64,000 bases of DNA from Rhodospirillaceae bacterium (GCA_016845145.1 JAERTE010000136.1:1-64000), one strand, 5' to 3'. Positions 47,215-57,331 are shown, counted from the stretch's first letter. Notes: generated by a model not told the origin, from the letters alone. Numbers and translations are program-made.

Positions 47215-48603
47215 TTATGCAACAAGGCCTTCTCCGTTCGCCCAATCCAGCGCGTCATCAAGGGTTTTGGCAAAACGCTCAAGCAGTTCACCAATTTCGT
47301 CTTCGTTGATGACCAAGGGCGGACAAAACCCGACCGCATCACCCATGGCGCGGACGATTAATCCGTTCTGCTCCGCCAGTGCCATGATCGTGGGTCCGAC
47401 CTTGTCGCCGGGCTCGAATGGTACCGCCCCGTCGCGATCCGCCATCATCTCGACGGCGCCAATCAGACCTACGCCCCGAACCTCGCCCACCAACGGATGA
47501 TCGGCGAACTTCCGAAGCCCGTCTTGCAGGGCCGGAGCGACACGCTGCACATGGCCGACGATGTCGCGTTCTTCGTAAATCTTGAGAGTTTCCAACGCCA
47601 CAGCCGCCGGCACCGGATGGCCGGAATAGGTATAACCATGGCCGAAAACGCCGACCTCGCCGCTTTTCTCTTTCGCGCCTTGGTAAATCTTATCGTTGAT
47701 GAACACCGCCGAGATCGGCAGATACGACGACGACAGCGCCTTGGCGCAGGTGATCATATCGGGCTCCAGGTCGAAGGTCTGACAGCCCCACATGTTGCCG
47801 GTACGGCCGAAACCGCAGATCACTTCATCGGCAATAAACAAAATATCGTGCTTTTTCAGCACCGCCTGCACCTTCTCGAAGTAGGTCGCCGCCGGCAAGA
47901 TGACGCCGCCCGCGCCCATGATCGGCTCCGCAATGAAAGCGCCGATCGTTTCCGGGCCTTCTTCATCAATCAGTTTTTCCAGGTTATCGACGCAGCGCGT
48001 CGCGAATTCTTCCTCGGTTTCACCTTCCTCACCGTACTTATAGAAATGCGGGCAATCTGTGCGCAGCACCCGATCGGTGACCGGCAGATCGAAGGCCTCA
48101 TGCATGCGTGCAAGCCCCGTCAAGCTAGCCGACGCGATGCCTGTGCCGTGGTAAGCATTGGCCCGCGAGATAATCTTTTTCTTGTCCGGTTTTCCGATGG
48201 CGTTGTGGTAGTACCAAACCATCTTCATGGCAGTGTCGACGGCTTCGGAGCCGGAATTCTGGAACACCACCTTGGACATCGGCACCGGCGCCAGATTGAT
48301 CAACTTCTCCGCCAGGTCGATGGTCGGCATCGCCGTCTTGTGGGCGAACGTGTGATAGTAGGGCAGCACTTCCATCTGTCGCCGAGCCGCTTCCACGAGG
48401 CGCGGCTCGTTGAACCCCAACGATACGGACCACAGACCAGCCATGCCCTCAATGAACTCTTTCCCGGCCTCGTCGTAGACCCGCACACCGTTGCCACGCC
48501 CGATGATCATGGGGCCTGTGGTTTCGTGTGCCTTAAGATTCGTCTGGCCATGCAAATGGTAGGCGATATCACGGGCTTCAGGGGAATTCGGGGTGAAGTT
48601 CAT
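47215..48603 (-). CDS. Class III aminotransferase
   Basis: NSGSEAVDTAMKMVWYYHNAIGKPDKKKIISRANAYHG; FIADEVICGFGRTG; GYTYSGHPV. Confidence 0.94.
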   Translation of the reverse strand: MNFTPNSPEARDIAYHLHGQTNLKAHETTGPMIIGRGNGVRVYDEAGKEFIEGMAGLWSVSLGFNEPRLVEAARRQMEVLPYYHTFAHKTAMPTIDLAEKLINLAPVPMSKVVFQNSGSEAVDTAMKMVWYYHNAIGKPDKKKIISRANAYHGTGIASASLTGLARMHEAFDLPVTDRVLRTDCPHFYKYGEEGETEEEFATRCVDNLEKLIDEEGPETIGAFIAEPIMGAGGVILPAATYFEKVQAVLKKHDILFIADEVICGFGRTGNMWGCQTFDLEPDMITCAKALSSSYLPISAVFINDKIYQGAKEKSGEVGVFGHGYTYSGHPVPAAVALETLKIYEERDIVGHVQRVAPALQDGLRKFADHPLVGEVRGVGLIGAVEMMADRDGAVPFEPGDKVGPTIMALAEQNGLIVRAMGDAVGFCPPLVINEDEIGELLERFAKTLDDALDWANGEGLVA

Positions 48604-48784
48604 ATCACGTGTCTCCGTTAAAAGCCGCGCCCACTGGATTGGCGCGGAGAACGCTGCGGGAAAGGCGATCAAGATGACTCCTCGCCACACGTGAAACAAC
48701 CCCTTTGAACCGCTTCTTGAGACGGGCACATCTGCGGCTTTCGTTGACAGGCGGGAAGCTCTGCGCAAATCTGCTCGCTAGCTT

Positions 48785-49102
48785 ATGGAAAAAACCACCG
48801 CCATCGCCGCCCTTGCCGCCCTTGCCCAGGAATCACGCCTGGACATTTTCCGCACGCTGGTCGAGTACCGACCCGCCGGACTGCCCGTTGGCCGTATCGG
48901 AGAACTGCTGGGATTGCCCGGCGCGACACTGTCGTTCCACCTGGCGCAGTTGAAACAGGCTGGCCTTGTCCAAGTGGAACGCCAAGGCAGATCACTGATT
49001 TATTCCGCCGACGTCGACGCCGTCGATCAACTGGCCGCCTATCTGCAGGAAAATTGCTGCTCGCGCGGGGATGCGGACGAGACTGTCTTGGTCGAGAGCT
49101 AA
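48785..49102 (+). CDS. ArsR family transcriptional regulator
   Basis: LAQESRLDIFRTLVEYRPAGLPVGRIGELLGLPGATLSFHLAQLKQAGLVQVERQGRSLIY. Confidence 0.92.
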   Translation: MEKTTAIAALAALAQESRLDIFRTLVEYRPAGLPVGRIGELLGLPGATLSFHLAQLKQAGLVQVERQGRSLIYSADVDAVDQLAAYLQENCCSRGDADETVLVES

Positions 49103-49103
49103 A

Positions 49104-49406
49104 CTAGCCACCGCAATCGGCGCAACACCCGCGCACTTCCACGATCATCGAGTTGGCGGCAAATCCGTTCTTGGCCGACGACGCCCGAAGCGCCTTGGCT
49201 TCTGTCGGTATGTCGTACTCGATAACTGCGCCGCAGGTCTCACAAACGGCAAACGCTGCTGCATGGGCCGACGACGGCGTTTCGGCATGCTCGTGTCCGC
49301 AAGCGACGAAGGCATTCAAGCTTTCAAGCCGATGCACCAAACCGACAGCACTCAAGCGTTTCAAGACCTGGCGTTGATTTTCGGTCAGATTTCTTGCATC
49401 AGACAT
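49104..49406 (-). pseudogene. Zur (Fur-family) remnant lacking the winged-helix DNA-binding region
   Basis: NLTENQRQVLKRLSA directly followed by VGLVHRLESLNAFVACGHEH...CETCGAVIEYD...GCCADCGG. Confidence 0.65.
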
Positions 49407-49860
49407 GACCCTCCGCCGCACCCAAGCGGACACCGCCCACCAGGCTGAGCATGAAAACCACGCGGAGCATGAGAGTCATGAGATCGACCCGCAAAACGCC
49501 AAGGTGCGTTTGGCGCTGGTGAAACATCTGCCATTTTTCGTTTTCCACGATGCTTTCCAGTATTTCGAGAAACGCTTCGGTCTCGCCGCCGACGCCGCGC
49601 TCACACCTACGCCGGAAAGCCGGCCCGGCGCTATGCGTCTCAGTTATATCCGCCGACGTATTCAAGAGTTGGGCTCGGTTTGTGTATTCAGCGAGCCAGA
49701 ATTCCAGCCGAAATTGATTAATGTTTTAACGGAGGGTACGCAGGCAAGGATGGCAATTCTCGCCCCTCTCGGTACCGAGTTGCCGTCAGGATTGCTATTG
49801 TATTCTGAAATGATGTGGGAAAATGCTAAGATTTTGGCCGATTGTTTAGCAAAAAATTGA
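49405..49860 (+). pseudogene. ZnuA remnant, missing N-terminal lobe/signal peptide and a central segment
   Basis: HQAEHENHAEHESHEIDPQNAK...FFVFHDAFQYFEKRFGL...PESRPGAMRL...VCVFSEPEFQPKL. Confidence 0.65.
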
Positions 49861-49978
49861 TTTTTAACGGTTTTTTGTGTCACTACTTAGGGCCGATTTT
49901 CCTAACAAAAATGATTGCTCTGCATTCTCCTTTATGTAGAATGAAAAGTATCGATCATTTTGACCGGGAAATTGACAC

Positions 49979-50332
49979 ATGCCACATCCTACAGATGTTC
50001 ACGTCGGCCAGCGGGTTCGCGAAGCACGCTTGGCTAAGGGTATGACCCAGACCGATTTGGGCAATGCACTGGGCATTAGCTTCCAGCAAGTACAAAAATA
50101 CGAAAAAGGCACCAATCGGGTTGGTTCCAGCCGGCTTTGGGAAATTTGCAAGGTTTTGGACCAGCCAATCACCTTTTTCTTCGAAGGCCTGAGCCGCGGC
50201 GCCGCTGGCGATCCGGAACCGGCTTTGAGTTCTCGCGCCATCAAATTGGCCAAGGAAATCGACGAAATTTCCGACGACAACGTCAAAACCCACTTCCTGC
50301 GCTTGGTCCGCTCTTACGCCAAATCGGCCTGA
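49979..50332 (+). CDS. XRE-family HTH regulator
   Basis: VGQRVREARLAKGMTQTDLGNALGISFQQVQKYEKGTNRVGSSRLWEICKVL. Confidence 0.92.
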   Translation: MPHPTDVHVGQRVREARLAKGMTQTDLGNALGISFQQVQKYEKGTNRVGSSRLWEICKVLDQPITFFFEGLSRGAAGDPEPALSSRAIKLAKEIDEISDDNVKTHFLRLVRSYAKSA

Positions 50333-50410
50333 GCATCGACCGCTCGCAGGCGGCTAGCCCCTTCGGCAGGAGAGGTCTAAAGCCATGTTAAACGCTCGGT
50401 TGCACCGGAG

Positions 50411-51187
50411 TTAAACTCCGCGGAATGCAGCCGGGCGTTTTTCGACAAAAGCCGCCACGCCCTCCTTGGCGTCAAAGCTCTCTCGAATATCACATTGTAC
50501 TTCCAGCTCGCGGCGGCATTGCGCTTCGAACGATTGGTGCTCGCCCTCATCAACCATGGCCCGCGCCGCCGCCAAGGCACGTGTCGGCCCCTTGGCCAAT
50601 CTGGCTGCCAGCCCCAAAGCCGCTGACATCAATTTATCGTCTTCATGGCAAGCATTGATCAGGCCCCATTCAAGGGCTTGGTCGGCAAGCAACGGATCAT
50701 TGGTCATCATCATCTGCAGCGCCCGTGCACGGCCAATGGCGCGCGGCACCAAATAAGTCGAGCCGCAATCGGGAATCAGGCCGATACGGCTGAACACCTG
50801 GATGAACTTGGCGGATTGCGCCGCCAGTATAATGTCTCCTGCTAACGCCAGCGCGCAACCACCGCCCGCCGCCGTGCCATTGATGGCCATAACAACCGGC
50901 ACCCGTGAGGTGCGGATCATCTGTATGGCTCGGATGTAGGCGCCCATCACCTCTTGCACGAGGTCACTGCCGTTCGGCAATCGGTCCGTCAGGTCCTGGC
51001 CCGAGCAAAAGCCGCGACCCGCGCCTGTGAATACAAGCGCTCGGATATCCTTGTCTTCTTCAATCCGCGCCAGGGCGTCCTGGACTTCAAACATCATAGC
51101 GAACGTCAGGGCGTTCAGCGTTTGCGGCCGGTTCAGGGTCAGAGTCGCCACCCCGTCAGCAACCTCAAACACGATTTCCTTATACAT
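50411..51187 (-). CDS. Enoyl-CoA hydratase/isomerase
   Basis: LTLNRPQTLNALT; FTGAGRGFCSGQDL; INGTAAGGGCALALAGDIILAA. Confidence 0.93.
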   Translation of the reverse strand: MYKEIVFEVADGVATLTLNRPQTLNALTFAMMFEVQDALARIEEDKDIRALVFTGAGRGFCSGQDLTDRLPNGSDLVQEVMGAYIRAIQMIRTSRVPVVMAINGTAAGGGCALALAGDIILAAQSAKFIQVFSRIGLIPDCGSTYLVPRAIGRARALQMMMTNDPLLADQALEWGLINACHEDDKLMSAALGLAARLAKGPTRALAAARAMVDEGEHQSFEAQCRRELEVQCDIRESFDAKEGVAAFVEKRPAAFRGV

Positions 51188-51196
51188 GGTTCCTCC

Positions 51197-52393
51197 TCAA
51201 CTCGATTTACTGACGCCGGCCTCGAACAATGCCGAAATCTCCGCGTCCGAATACCCAGCCTCCGCCAATATCTCGGCACTTTGCTGCCCCAGCGCCGGGG
51301 GCAAATCGCGAATGCTCGACGGCGTCTTGGAAAACCGGAGCGGTGGATCGGTCAACCGGATCTTGCCTTCCGTTGGATGGTCGATGTCATGCCAGAAACC
51401 CGTGGCGTTGAGCTGCTCTTCACCCAACAAGTCTTCTTTGGCGTAGACCTCCATCACCGGGATACCGGCTTCGTTCAAATCGGCCAACCAATCCGCCGTC
51501 GTGCAGGTGGCGACGATTTCCGACAACAAGCCGTAAACGGCCTCCGAATTGGTGACTCGCGCATTGTGGGTGGCGAAGACAGGGTCCTGCATCATCTCTT
51601 CACGCCCGGCGATGCGGAAGAAATCCGTCCAGTTTTTGTCGGTGTAAGGCAGCACGGTCAAATAACCGCCATCCTTGGTTTCATAGGGCCGCCGCTCGAC
51701 GTTCATGACACGCTCATAACCCATCTGTGCGATGGGTGGATCGAAGGTAGCGCCGTACAAATGTTCAACCATCATGAAGTCGACCAAGGTCTCATACATA
51801 GGCACTTCCACCGCCTGTCCACCGCCGTCGCGTTCGCGATGTACGACGGCCGAGAGGATGGCCGACAGCACCGCATAAGCCGAGACCTTGTCGGCGATCA
51901 GCGTCGGCACGTAGCGCGGCTGATCGGAGATCAGCGTCATCAGATCGGTATAACCGGCCGCTGTCTGGATAACATCGTCATAAGCCGGCTTATCCGCCAT
52001 CGGTCCGTCGGCGCGAAACCCGTAGGCACCGCAATAGATCAGATCGGGATGGTCGTCCTTGAAGCTGTCGTAACCCAGCCCAAACTTGTTCATCACCTTG
52101 GGCCGCAGGTTGTGCATGAACACATCCGCCGTGCCGATCAATTTCCTGAGCGCCGCGAGCCCTTCGGGCTTTGTCAAATCCAGCACGACAGAACGTTTGT
52201 TCCTGTTGGTGGTCAGGTACACCGCCGCCATGCCCTTGTTGCGGCCTGGGCCCATGCCACGTGCAATATCGCCCGTGGGTGTTTCCACCTTGATCACGTC
52301 AGCGCCCATGTCACCCAGCATCTGTGCCGCCCACGGCCCCATGATGACCGTCGTCAGGTCGACGACCCGAAGGCCGTCTAGTGTTCCCCCCAT
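51197..52393 (-). CDS. CaiB/BaiF family CoA transferase
   Basis: LRVVDLTTVIMGPWAAQMLGDMGADVIKVETPTGD; NRNKRSVVLDLTKPEG. Confidence 0.93.
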   Translation of the reverse strand: MGGTLDGLRVVDLTTVIMGPWAAQMLGDMGADVIKVETPTGDIARGMGPGRNKGMAAVYLTTNRNKRSVVLDLTKPEGLAALRKLIGTADVFMHNLRPKVMNKFGLGYDSFKDDHPDLIYCGAYGFRADGPMADKPAYDDVIQTAAGYTDLMTLISDQPRYVPTLIADKVSAYAVLSAILSAVVHRERDGGGQAVEVPMYETLVDFMMVEHLYGATFDPPIAQMGYERVMNVERRPYETKDGGYLTVLPYTDKNWTDFFRIAGREEMMQDPVFATHNARVTNSEAVYGLLSEIVATCTTADWLADLNEAGIPVMEVYAKEDLLGEEQLNATGFWHDIDHPTEGKIRLTDPPLRFSKTPSSIRDLPPALGQQSAEILAEAGYSDAEISALFEAGVSKSS

Positions 52394-52397
52394 AATC

Positions 52398-53291
52398 TTA
52401 TCCCTTCGTTTTAATTTGTTCAGCCAGATCGAGCAGGTTTCGGGCCTGTTTCAGATGGGGCATATCAAGCATCATTCCGTCCAGCCCAACCGTACCGAGA
52501 CCCGGGTTCTGCTCAAAAACATCCACCACACGCTTGGCATGGTCAACTTCTTCATCGGACGGCGTGAAAGCGTTGTTGATAATCTCCGATTGCGCCGGAT
52601 GAATGGCAATTTTGCCGACATAACCCGAACGACGGTCGCGCATGCAATCGGCCTCGAGGCCTTCCAAATCACGGAAATTGACGTGCACAACGCCGACCGG
52701 CTGCACATCAATGGCCCGCGATGCCGCCAGACACAATGAGCGCGCCATCAAGAACGGGTCATCATACTCACCCGTGACCGGATGGCGGTTGTCACTGGCG
52801 CCCAAGGCCGCAGCCAAATCTTCCGCGCCCCAGGTCATGGCGACCAGGCGTTCGGTGATGTTTTCCAGATAGGTATGGAATGTCAGCAGCGACGCACCGG
52901 TCTCGGTCGCTACGCTGAGGATTTTCGTCGAGCCCGGCTCCAAACCCTCACTCACCTCAAGTATATCCAGATAGTCCGCCAGCTTATTCACCTCGGCGGC
53001 CGAATACACCTTGGGCAACACGATGCCGTCGGGCGCGCCGGAAATGATAGCCGCCAGGTCCGGCAACGAGAGGGCTGAGTCCAACGGATTGATCCGCACC
53101 CAAAGCTGCTGCTTGGAGCGATCGGTGTTGGTTTTCAGATACTCGCGCACCATCTCACGGGCAATTTCCTGACGGTCATCGGAGACGGCGTCTTCCAAAT
53201 CCAGGATCAAGGCGTCGGCTGGGTTGCCCAGGCCTTTCTCAAGCTTGCGTTCGCTGTCTCCGGGCACGAACAACCAAGAGCGGATAATCAT
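52398..53291 (-). CDS. HpcH/HpaI (CitE-like) CoA ester lyase
   Basis: RSWLFVPGDSERKLEKGLGNPADALILDLEDAVSDDRQEIAR; ATETGASLLTFHTYL. Confidence 0.92.
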   Translation of the reverse strand: MIIRSWLFVPGDSERKLEKGLGNPADALILDLEDAVSDDRQEIAREMVREYLKTNTDRSKQQLWVRINPLDSALSLPDLAAIISGAPDGIVLPKVYSAAEVNKLADYLDILEVSEGLEPGSTKILSVATETGASLLTFHTYLENITERLVAMTWGAEDLAAALGASDNRHPVTGEYDDPFLMARSLCLAASRAIDVQPVGVVHVNFRDLEGLEADCMRDRRSGYVGKIAIHPAQSEIINNAFTPSDEEVDHAKRVVDVFEQNPGLGTVGLDGMMLDMPHLKQARNLLDLAEQIKTKG

Positions 53292-53740
53292 GCTTCGCGC
53301 TTCTTCATCAAGCCGGTGCGCTCGCAATAGGCCACTTCCTCATCGCGTTGGTTGTAGGCGAAGTGCTCAAACGTAACGATGCCGGTATCGGGGCGCGATT
53401 TGCTTTCGCGTTTGTCCTTGATGCGCGTGACGGTGCGCAGCGTATCGCCGTGGAATACGGGGTTCTTGAACCGAATATCGGTCATTCCCAAGTTGCCCAG
53501 GGTCGTACCCAGTGTTGTCTCGGCAACCGTAACGCCGATCATCAGGCCCAGCGTGTACAGGCTGTTGACCAACCGCTGACCGTAGAACGTACCCTTGGAG
53601 TATTCCTCGTCCAGATGCAATGGTTGGGGATTGTGGGTCATGGCGCAGAACATGACGTTGTCCATTTCCGTCACCGTGCGAGTCAGCGCATGGTTAAACT
53701 CCATGCCGACTTCAAACTCTTCGTAGTAGAGACCTGACAT
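53288..53740 (-). CDS. MaoC family dehydratase
   Basis: YYEEFEVGMEFNHALTRTVTEMDNVMFCAMTHNPQPLHLDEEYSK. Confidence 0.92.
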   Translation of the reverse strand: MSGLYYEEFEVGMEFNHALTRTVTEMDNVMFCAMTHNPQPLHLDEEYSKGTFYGQRLVNSLYTLGLMIGVTVAETTLGTTLGNLGMTDIRFKNPVFHGDTLRTVTRIKDKRESKSRPDTGIVTFEHFAYNQRDEEVAYCERTGLMKKREA

Positions 53741-53770
53741 TACTGATTTCCTCTCTTGTCGTTCACGCTA

Positions 53771-54982
53771 TTAAGGTTCCGCCGTCACACCAGCGAGCAT
53801 GAGGGCTGAGATTTTTTCGCCGTCGTATCCAAGCTCGCCCAACACTTCGGCAGAATGCTCGCCAAGCCGAGGGGCCGGGCAAGAAGCACCGGGCTGTGTC
53901 GCCGACCAGGTGGTGGGGTGTGCCATATCGCAGATACGGCCTTCGCTGGGATGATCAATGGCGGTGAAAAACTCGGTCGCGGCCAAATGCGGGTCAGCCA
54001 TCAGTGATTCCAGCGTGTGCAACGGCATGGCCGGAACGTCCGCCGCATCGAACAGCGCCACCCATTCGGCGGTCGGGCGCGTCGCCAGCAGTTCGGCCAA
54101 GTCAGCATAAATCGCATGGATGTTTTCGGTGCGCGTCGACATGGAAGCGTAGCGCGGGTCGTTCTCGAAATCGCGCTCACCGTTAAGGGCGCGGGAGAAC
54201 GCCCGCCAATGCGCGTCCGTATAAGGCATGACGCAGATATAACCGTCTTGGGTGGCGTAGGGTTTGCGATCGGGGTTGAGCATGCGGGGATAGCCCGGCG
54301 AGCCGAGCGGCGGCACAAACGTCTCGCCGGCCATGTGATCGGCGAGCACAAAGCTGGCCATCATCTCGAACATCGGCAGATCGATCCGCTGACCCTCGCC
54401 GGTACGCAGTTGATGATAGAGTGCGGCGTTAATTTGCCCGACCGCCCATAGCGCCACGCCGCGGTCAACGATGGCTGTCGGCGCGTAGGCTGGCTCGCGC
54501 CCGTCGGCCATATGCGCCAGCCACGGCACTGCCACCGCGCCTTGGATCAAATCGTCGAAGGCAGGCTTGCCGGCATATGGGCCGTCTTCGCCGTAACCGA
54601 ACAGGCCGGCATAAATCAGTTTCGGGTTGATCGCCGCACAGGTTTCATAAGACAAACCCAATCGCGTCATGACACTGGGGCGGCGGTTGTAAACCAGGAC
54701 GTCGGCAGCCTCGATCAACGCCATGAGAGCATCCAGACCGTCGGCGGTTTTGGCGTCCAGCACGATGGAGCGCTTGGAGCGGTTGCAGTTGAGAAAAATC
54801 GCCCCCATGCCGGGGTTGCGGAACGGCCCGATGTTGCGCACCGGATCGCCGCCCGGCGCCTCGACCTTGATCACGTCGGCACCAAGATCACCCAAGACCT
54901 GCGTGGCATAAGGCGCCATCAGCATGTTGGAAAAATCGACGATCTTGACGTCATCGAGCGGTCGAGTGGATGCGGGTGTCAT
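53771..54982 (-). CDS. CaiB/BaiF family CoA transferase (second copy)
   Basis: VKIVDFSNMLMAPYATQVLGDLGADVIKVEAPGGDPVRNIGP. Confidence 0.93.
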   Translation of the reverse strand: MTPASTRPLDDVKIVDFSNMLMAPYATQVLGDLGADVIKVEAPGGDPVRNIGPFRNPGMGAIFLNCNRSKRSIVLDAKTADGLDALMALIEAADVLVYNRRPSVMTRLGLSYETCAAINPKLIYAGLFGYGEDGPYAGKPAFDDLIQGAVAVPWLAHMADGREPAYAPTAIVDRGVALWAVGQINAALYHQLRTGEGQRIDLPMFEMMASFVLADHMAGETFVPPLGSPGYPRMLNPDRKPYATQDGYICVMPYTDAHWRAFSRALNGERDFENDPRYASMSTRTENIHAIYADLAELLATRPTAEWVALFDAADVPAMPLHTLESLMADPHLAATEFFTAIDHPSEGRICDMAHPTTWSATQPGASCPAPRLGEHSAEVLGELGYDGEKISALMLAGVTAEP

Positions 54983-54991
54983 CGCAATGTC

Positions 54992-56158
54992 CTAGTAGGA
55001 TTTCGGCAGGTCCAAGGCCTTCTCGGCCAGGTAGCTCAACATCAACTGCGGGCTCACCGGCGCGATACGGTGGATCAGGCTTTCGCGCAGGTAGCGCTCG
55101 ACGTGAAACTCCTTGGCGTAGCCCATGCCGCCGTGGGTCATGACCGCATTGGTGCAGGCCTTGAACGCTGCCTCGGCGGCCAAGTACTTGGCCGCGTTGG
55201 CCTGCAGGCCGCATTCCTCGCCACGGTCATAGAGCTCGGCAGCGCGGAACGCCATCAGGTTGGCGGCTTCGAGCTCGGCCCAGGATTCCGCCAGTGGGTG
55301 CTGGATCGACTGGTTCTGGCCAATGGGCCGGTCGAACACCACGCGCTCGCGGGCGTAGTTGGCGGCGCGTTTCAAGGCACACCGGCCCAAGCCGACCATG
55401 GAGGCGGCGATGAAAATCCGCTCGGCGTTGAGCCCGTGCAACAGATAGCGGAATCCTTTGCCCTCCTCGCCGATCAGGTGTTCTTTCGGCACCGGCATGT
55501 CGTCAAAAAAGATCTCATTCGAGTCGACGCACTTGCGGCCCATTTTCTTGATTTCACGGATGTCCGCGTAATCGCGGTTCAAGTCGGTATAGAACAGCGA
55601 AAGCCCATCAATCGGTTTCTTGGTTTCCGAAATATCCTTGGTGCGCGCGATCAGCAGAATCTTGTTGGATACCTGGGCCGTGGAAATCCAGATTTTCTCA
55701 CCCTTGACGATGTATTTCTCGCCATCCCAACGGGCGCGGGTTTTCAGCCGCGTGGTGTCGAGTCCGGTGTTGGGCTCGGTGACGCCGAAACACGCTATGT
55801 CCTTGCGCTCGATCACCGGCGGCAGAAACTTCTGCTTTTGCTCGTCGGTGCCGAACACCACGACCGGGTTCATGCCGAAAATCCCGATGGAGATGGCGGC
55901 GAAACCGGCATTGCCGGCACCCGACTCGGTGATCGTCTGCACCATGACCGCACAGTCCTTGATGCCGAGCCCGGCACCGCCGTATTCCTCCGGCATGGCA
56001 ATGCCCATATACCCCGCATCGGCGATGGCCTGGCAAAAGCTTTCAGGAAATTCGCCGTCCTCATCGCGGTCCAGCCAGTACTGGTCATCGAAGTCGCCGC
56101 AGATTTTTTCCATGTTGTCGCGGATTTGCTGCTGCTCGGATGTAAAATCGATACTCAA
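54992..56158 (-). CDS. Acyl-CoA dehydrogenase
   Basis: CFGVTEPNTGLDTTRLKTRA; MTHGGMGYAKEFHVERYLRE; TTG start inferred. Confidence 0.92.
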   Translation of the reverse strand: MSIDFTSEQQQIRDNMEKICGDFDDQYWLDRDEDGEFPESFCQAIADAGYMGIAMPEEYGGAGLGIKDCAVMVQTITESGAGNAGFAAISIGIFGMNPVVVFGTDEQKQKFLPPVIERKDIACFGVTEPNTGLDTTRLKTRARWDGEKYIVKGEKIWISTAQVSNKILLIARTKDISETKKPIDGLSLFYTDLNRDYADIREIKKMGRKCVDSNEIFFDDMPVPKEHLIGEEGKGFRYLLHGLNAERIFIAASMVGLGRCALKRAANYARERVVFDRPIGQNQSIQHPLAESWAELEAANLMAFRAAELYDRGEECGLQANAAKYLAAEAAFKACTNAVMTHGGMGYAKEFHVERYLRESLIHRIAPVSPQLMLSYLAEKALDLPKSY

Positions 56159-56985
56159 GGGTTCTGCTCCTGCTGACCGGTGAACGGTGTGCCGCCAACA
56201 AGCCGCGTACATGCGGCGGCGGCGGCCCTGACGTGTTTCTCATTATCTGCGACGTTGGCCCGCATGCGCTCAGACGGGCCGGCGATCATCACGCCGGCAA
56301 CCACCGCGCCGTCGCTGGAGATTACCGGCGCGGCCACGCCCGAAGCCCCGGCCACACGTTCGCTGTCCGTCGTGGCAATGCCGTGGCGGCGGATGTGCTC
56401 CAATTCAGCGTTGAGTCCGGCTACGGTTGTAATGGTGGTTTCCGTAAACTGCTGGCGTTCGGTGTCTTTCAAATAACGCTTCAGGCGGGCGGCTTCGAAA
56501 TGCGCCAACAAAACCTTGCCCATGGCGGTGCAATAGAGATCGCGCCGCTCACCCACGGTGACCGCATAACGGATGGGATTGTCGCTTTCCACTTTGTCCA
56601 GGTATGTGACGAACTCCGCATCCGGCGCAACCGCGCCCAGCACGGCTGTCTCGCCCGTCGCCTGCATCAGGTCCGCCAGCACCGGACGCGCCGCCATCGT
56701 CAGCTCACGCCCGGCAACCACGCGCGTCGCCAACGACACAAAACGCGGCCCCAGGCCATAGCGGCCATCGCCGTCCCGCACCAAACACCCCTCGGCAATC
56801 AGTCCCGTCAGCAACCCCGAAAGACTGGTTTTCGGTGCATCGGCATGGACTGCCAATTCCGACAGCGTCGCCCCTCCCGGTGCGGCGACCAGGCTTTCCA
56901 GCACCGAGAAAATACGGCTGACGGATTGCGGCGCCCCCCTAGAGGCAGCGGCATGCGGTTCCGTAGCGGTAATGTTTGTACGCAT
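56155..56985 (-). CDS. IclR family transcriptional regulator
   Basis: VSRIFSVLESLVAAPGGATLSELAVHADAPKTSLSGLLTGLIAEG; YCTAMGKVLLAH. Confidence 0.92.
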   Translation of the reverse strand: MRTNITATEPHAAASRGAPQSVSRIFSVLESLVAAPGGATLSELAVHADAPKTSLSGLLTGLIAEGCLVRDGDGRYGLGPRFVSLATRVVAGRELTMAARPVLADLMQATGETAVLGAVAPDAEFVTYLDKVESDNPIRYAVTVGERRDLYCTAMGKVLLAHFEAARLKRYLKDTERQQFTETTITTVAGLNAELEHIRRHGIATTDSERVAGASGVAAPVISSDGAVVAGVMIAGPSERMRANVADNEKHVRAAAAACTRLVGGTPFTGQQEQNP

Positions 56986-57049
56986 ATACGTATAATGAAC
57001 GAATATGCGAATTTAATGCAAGGCAAAATTTCCGCTCCCTGCATCACCC

Positions 57050-57083
57050 ACAAAAAAACCGCCCCAAAGGAGCGGTTGTTTTT
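57050..57083 (-). terminator. Rho-independent terminator downstream of tRNA-Ala(CGC)
   Basis: On - strand AACCGCTCC-TTT-GGGGCGGTT + T tract. Confidence 0.8.
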
Positions 57084-57090
57084 AAAGAAA

Positions 57091-57166
57091 TGGTGGAGCC
57101 GATCGGGATCGAACCGACGACCTCCACGTTGCGAACGTGGCGCTCTCCCAACTGAGCTACGGCCCC
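57091..57166 (-). tRNA. tRNA-Ala (anticodon CGC)
   Basis: - strand GGGGCCGTAGCTCAGTTGGGAGAGCGCCACGTTCGCAACGTGG...CGGCTCCACCA; G3:U70. Confidence 0.95.
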
Positions 57167-57331
57167 GACTTGGGTAATGCTGCCAAAGGCTGGCACCCCC
57201 GGCAAAATCGGGCGGATAATGTGGTTGAAGCGTGGTGTTGTCAAGCTTGCGCGCGCAGCCTTGCGAACGGGGCCGTCGGCAACTACGTTAACCTTGGTTT
57301 CGAACAACCCATAGGGAAACATCGGTCCGCC

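Noticed and set aside
47497-48621. 374-aa ORF opposite the class III aminotransferase
   Set aside because: Antisense shadow of a well-supported gene.
50954-52381. 475-aa plus-strand ORF opposite CoA transferase and enoyl-CoA hydratase genes
   Set aside because: Shadow ORF in high-GC DNA; the opposite strand encodes clearly recognised enzymes and the translated product lacks any family signature.
54512-56176. 554-aa plus-strand ORF opposite CaiB and acyl-CoA dehydrogenase genes
   Set aside because: Same reason: antisense to strong coding sequences, low-complexity H/R/Q-rich product.
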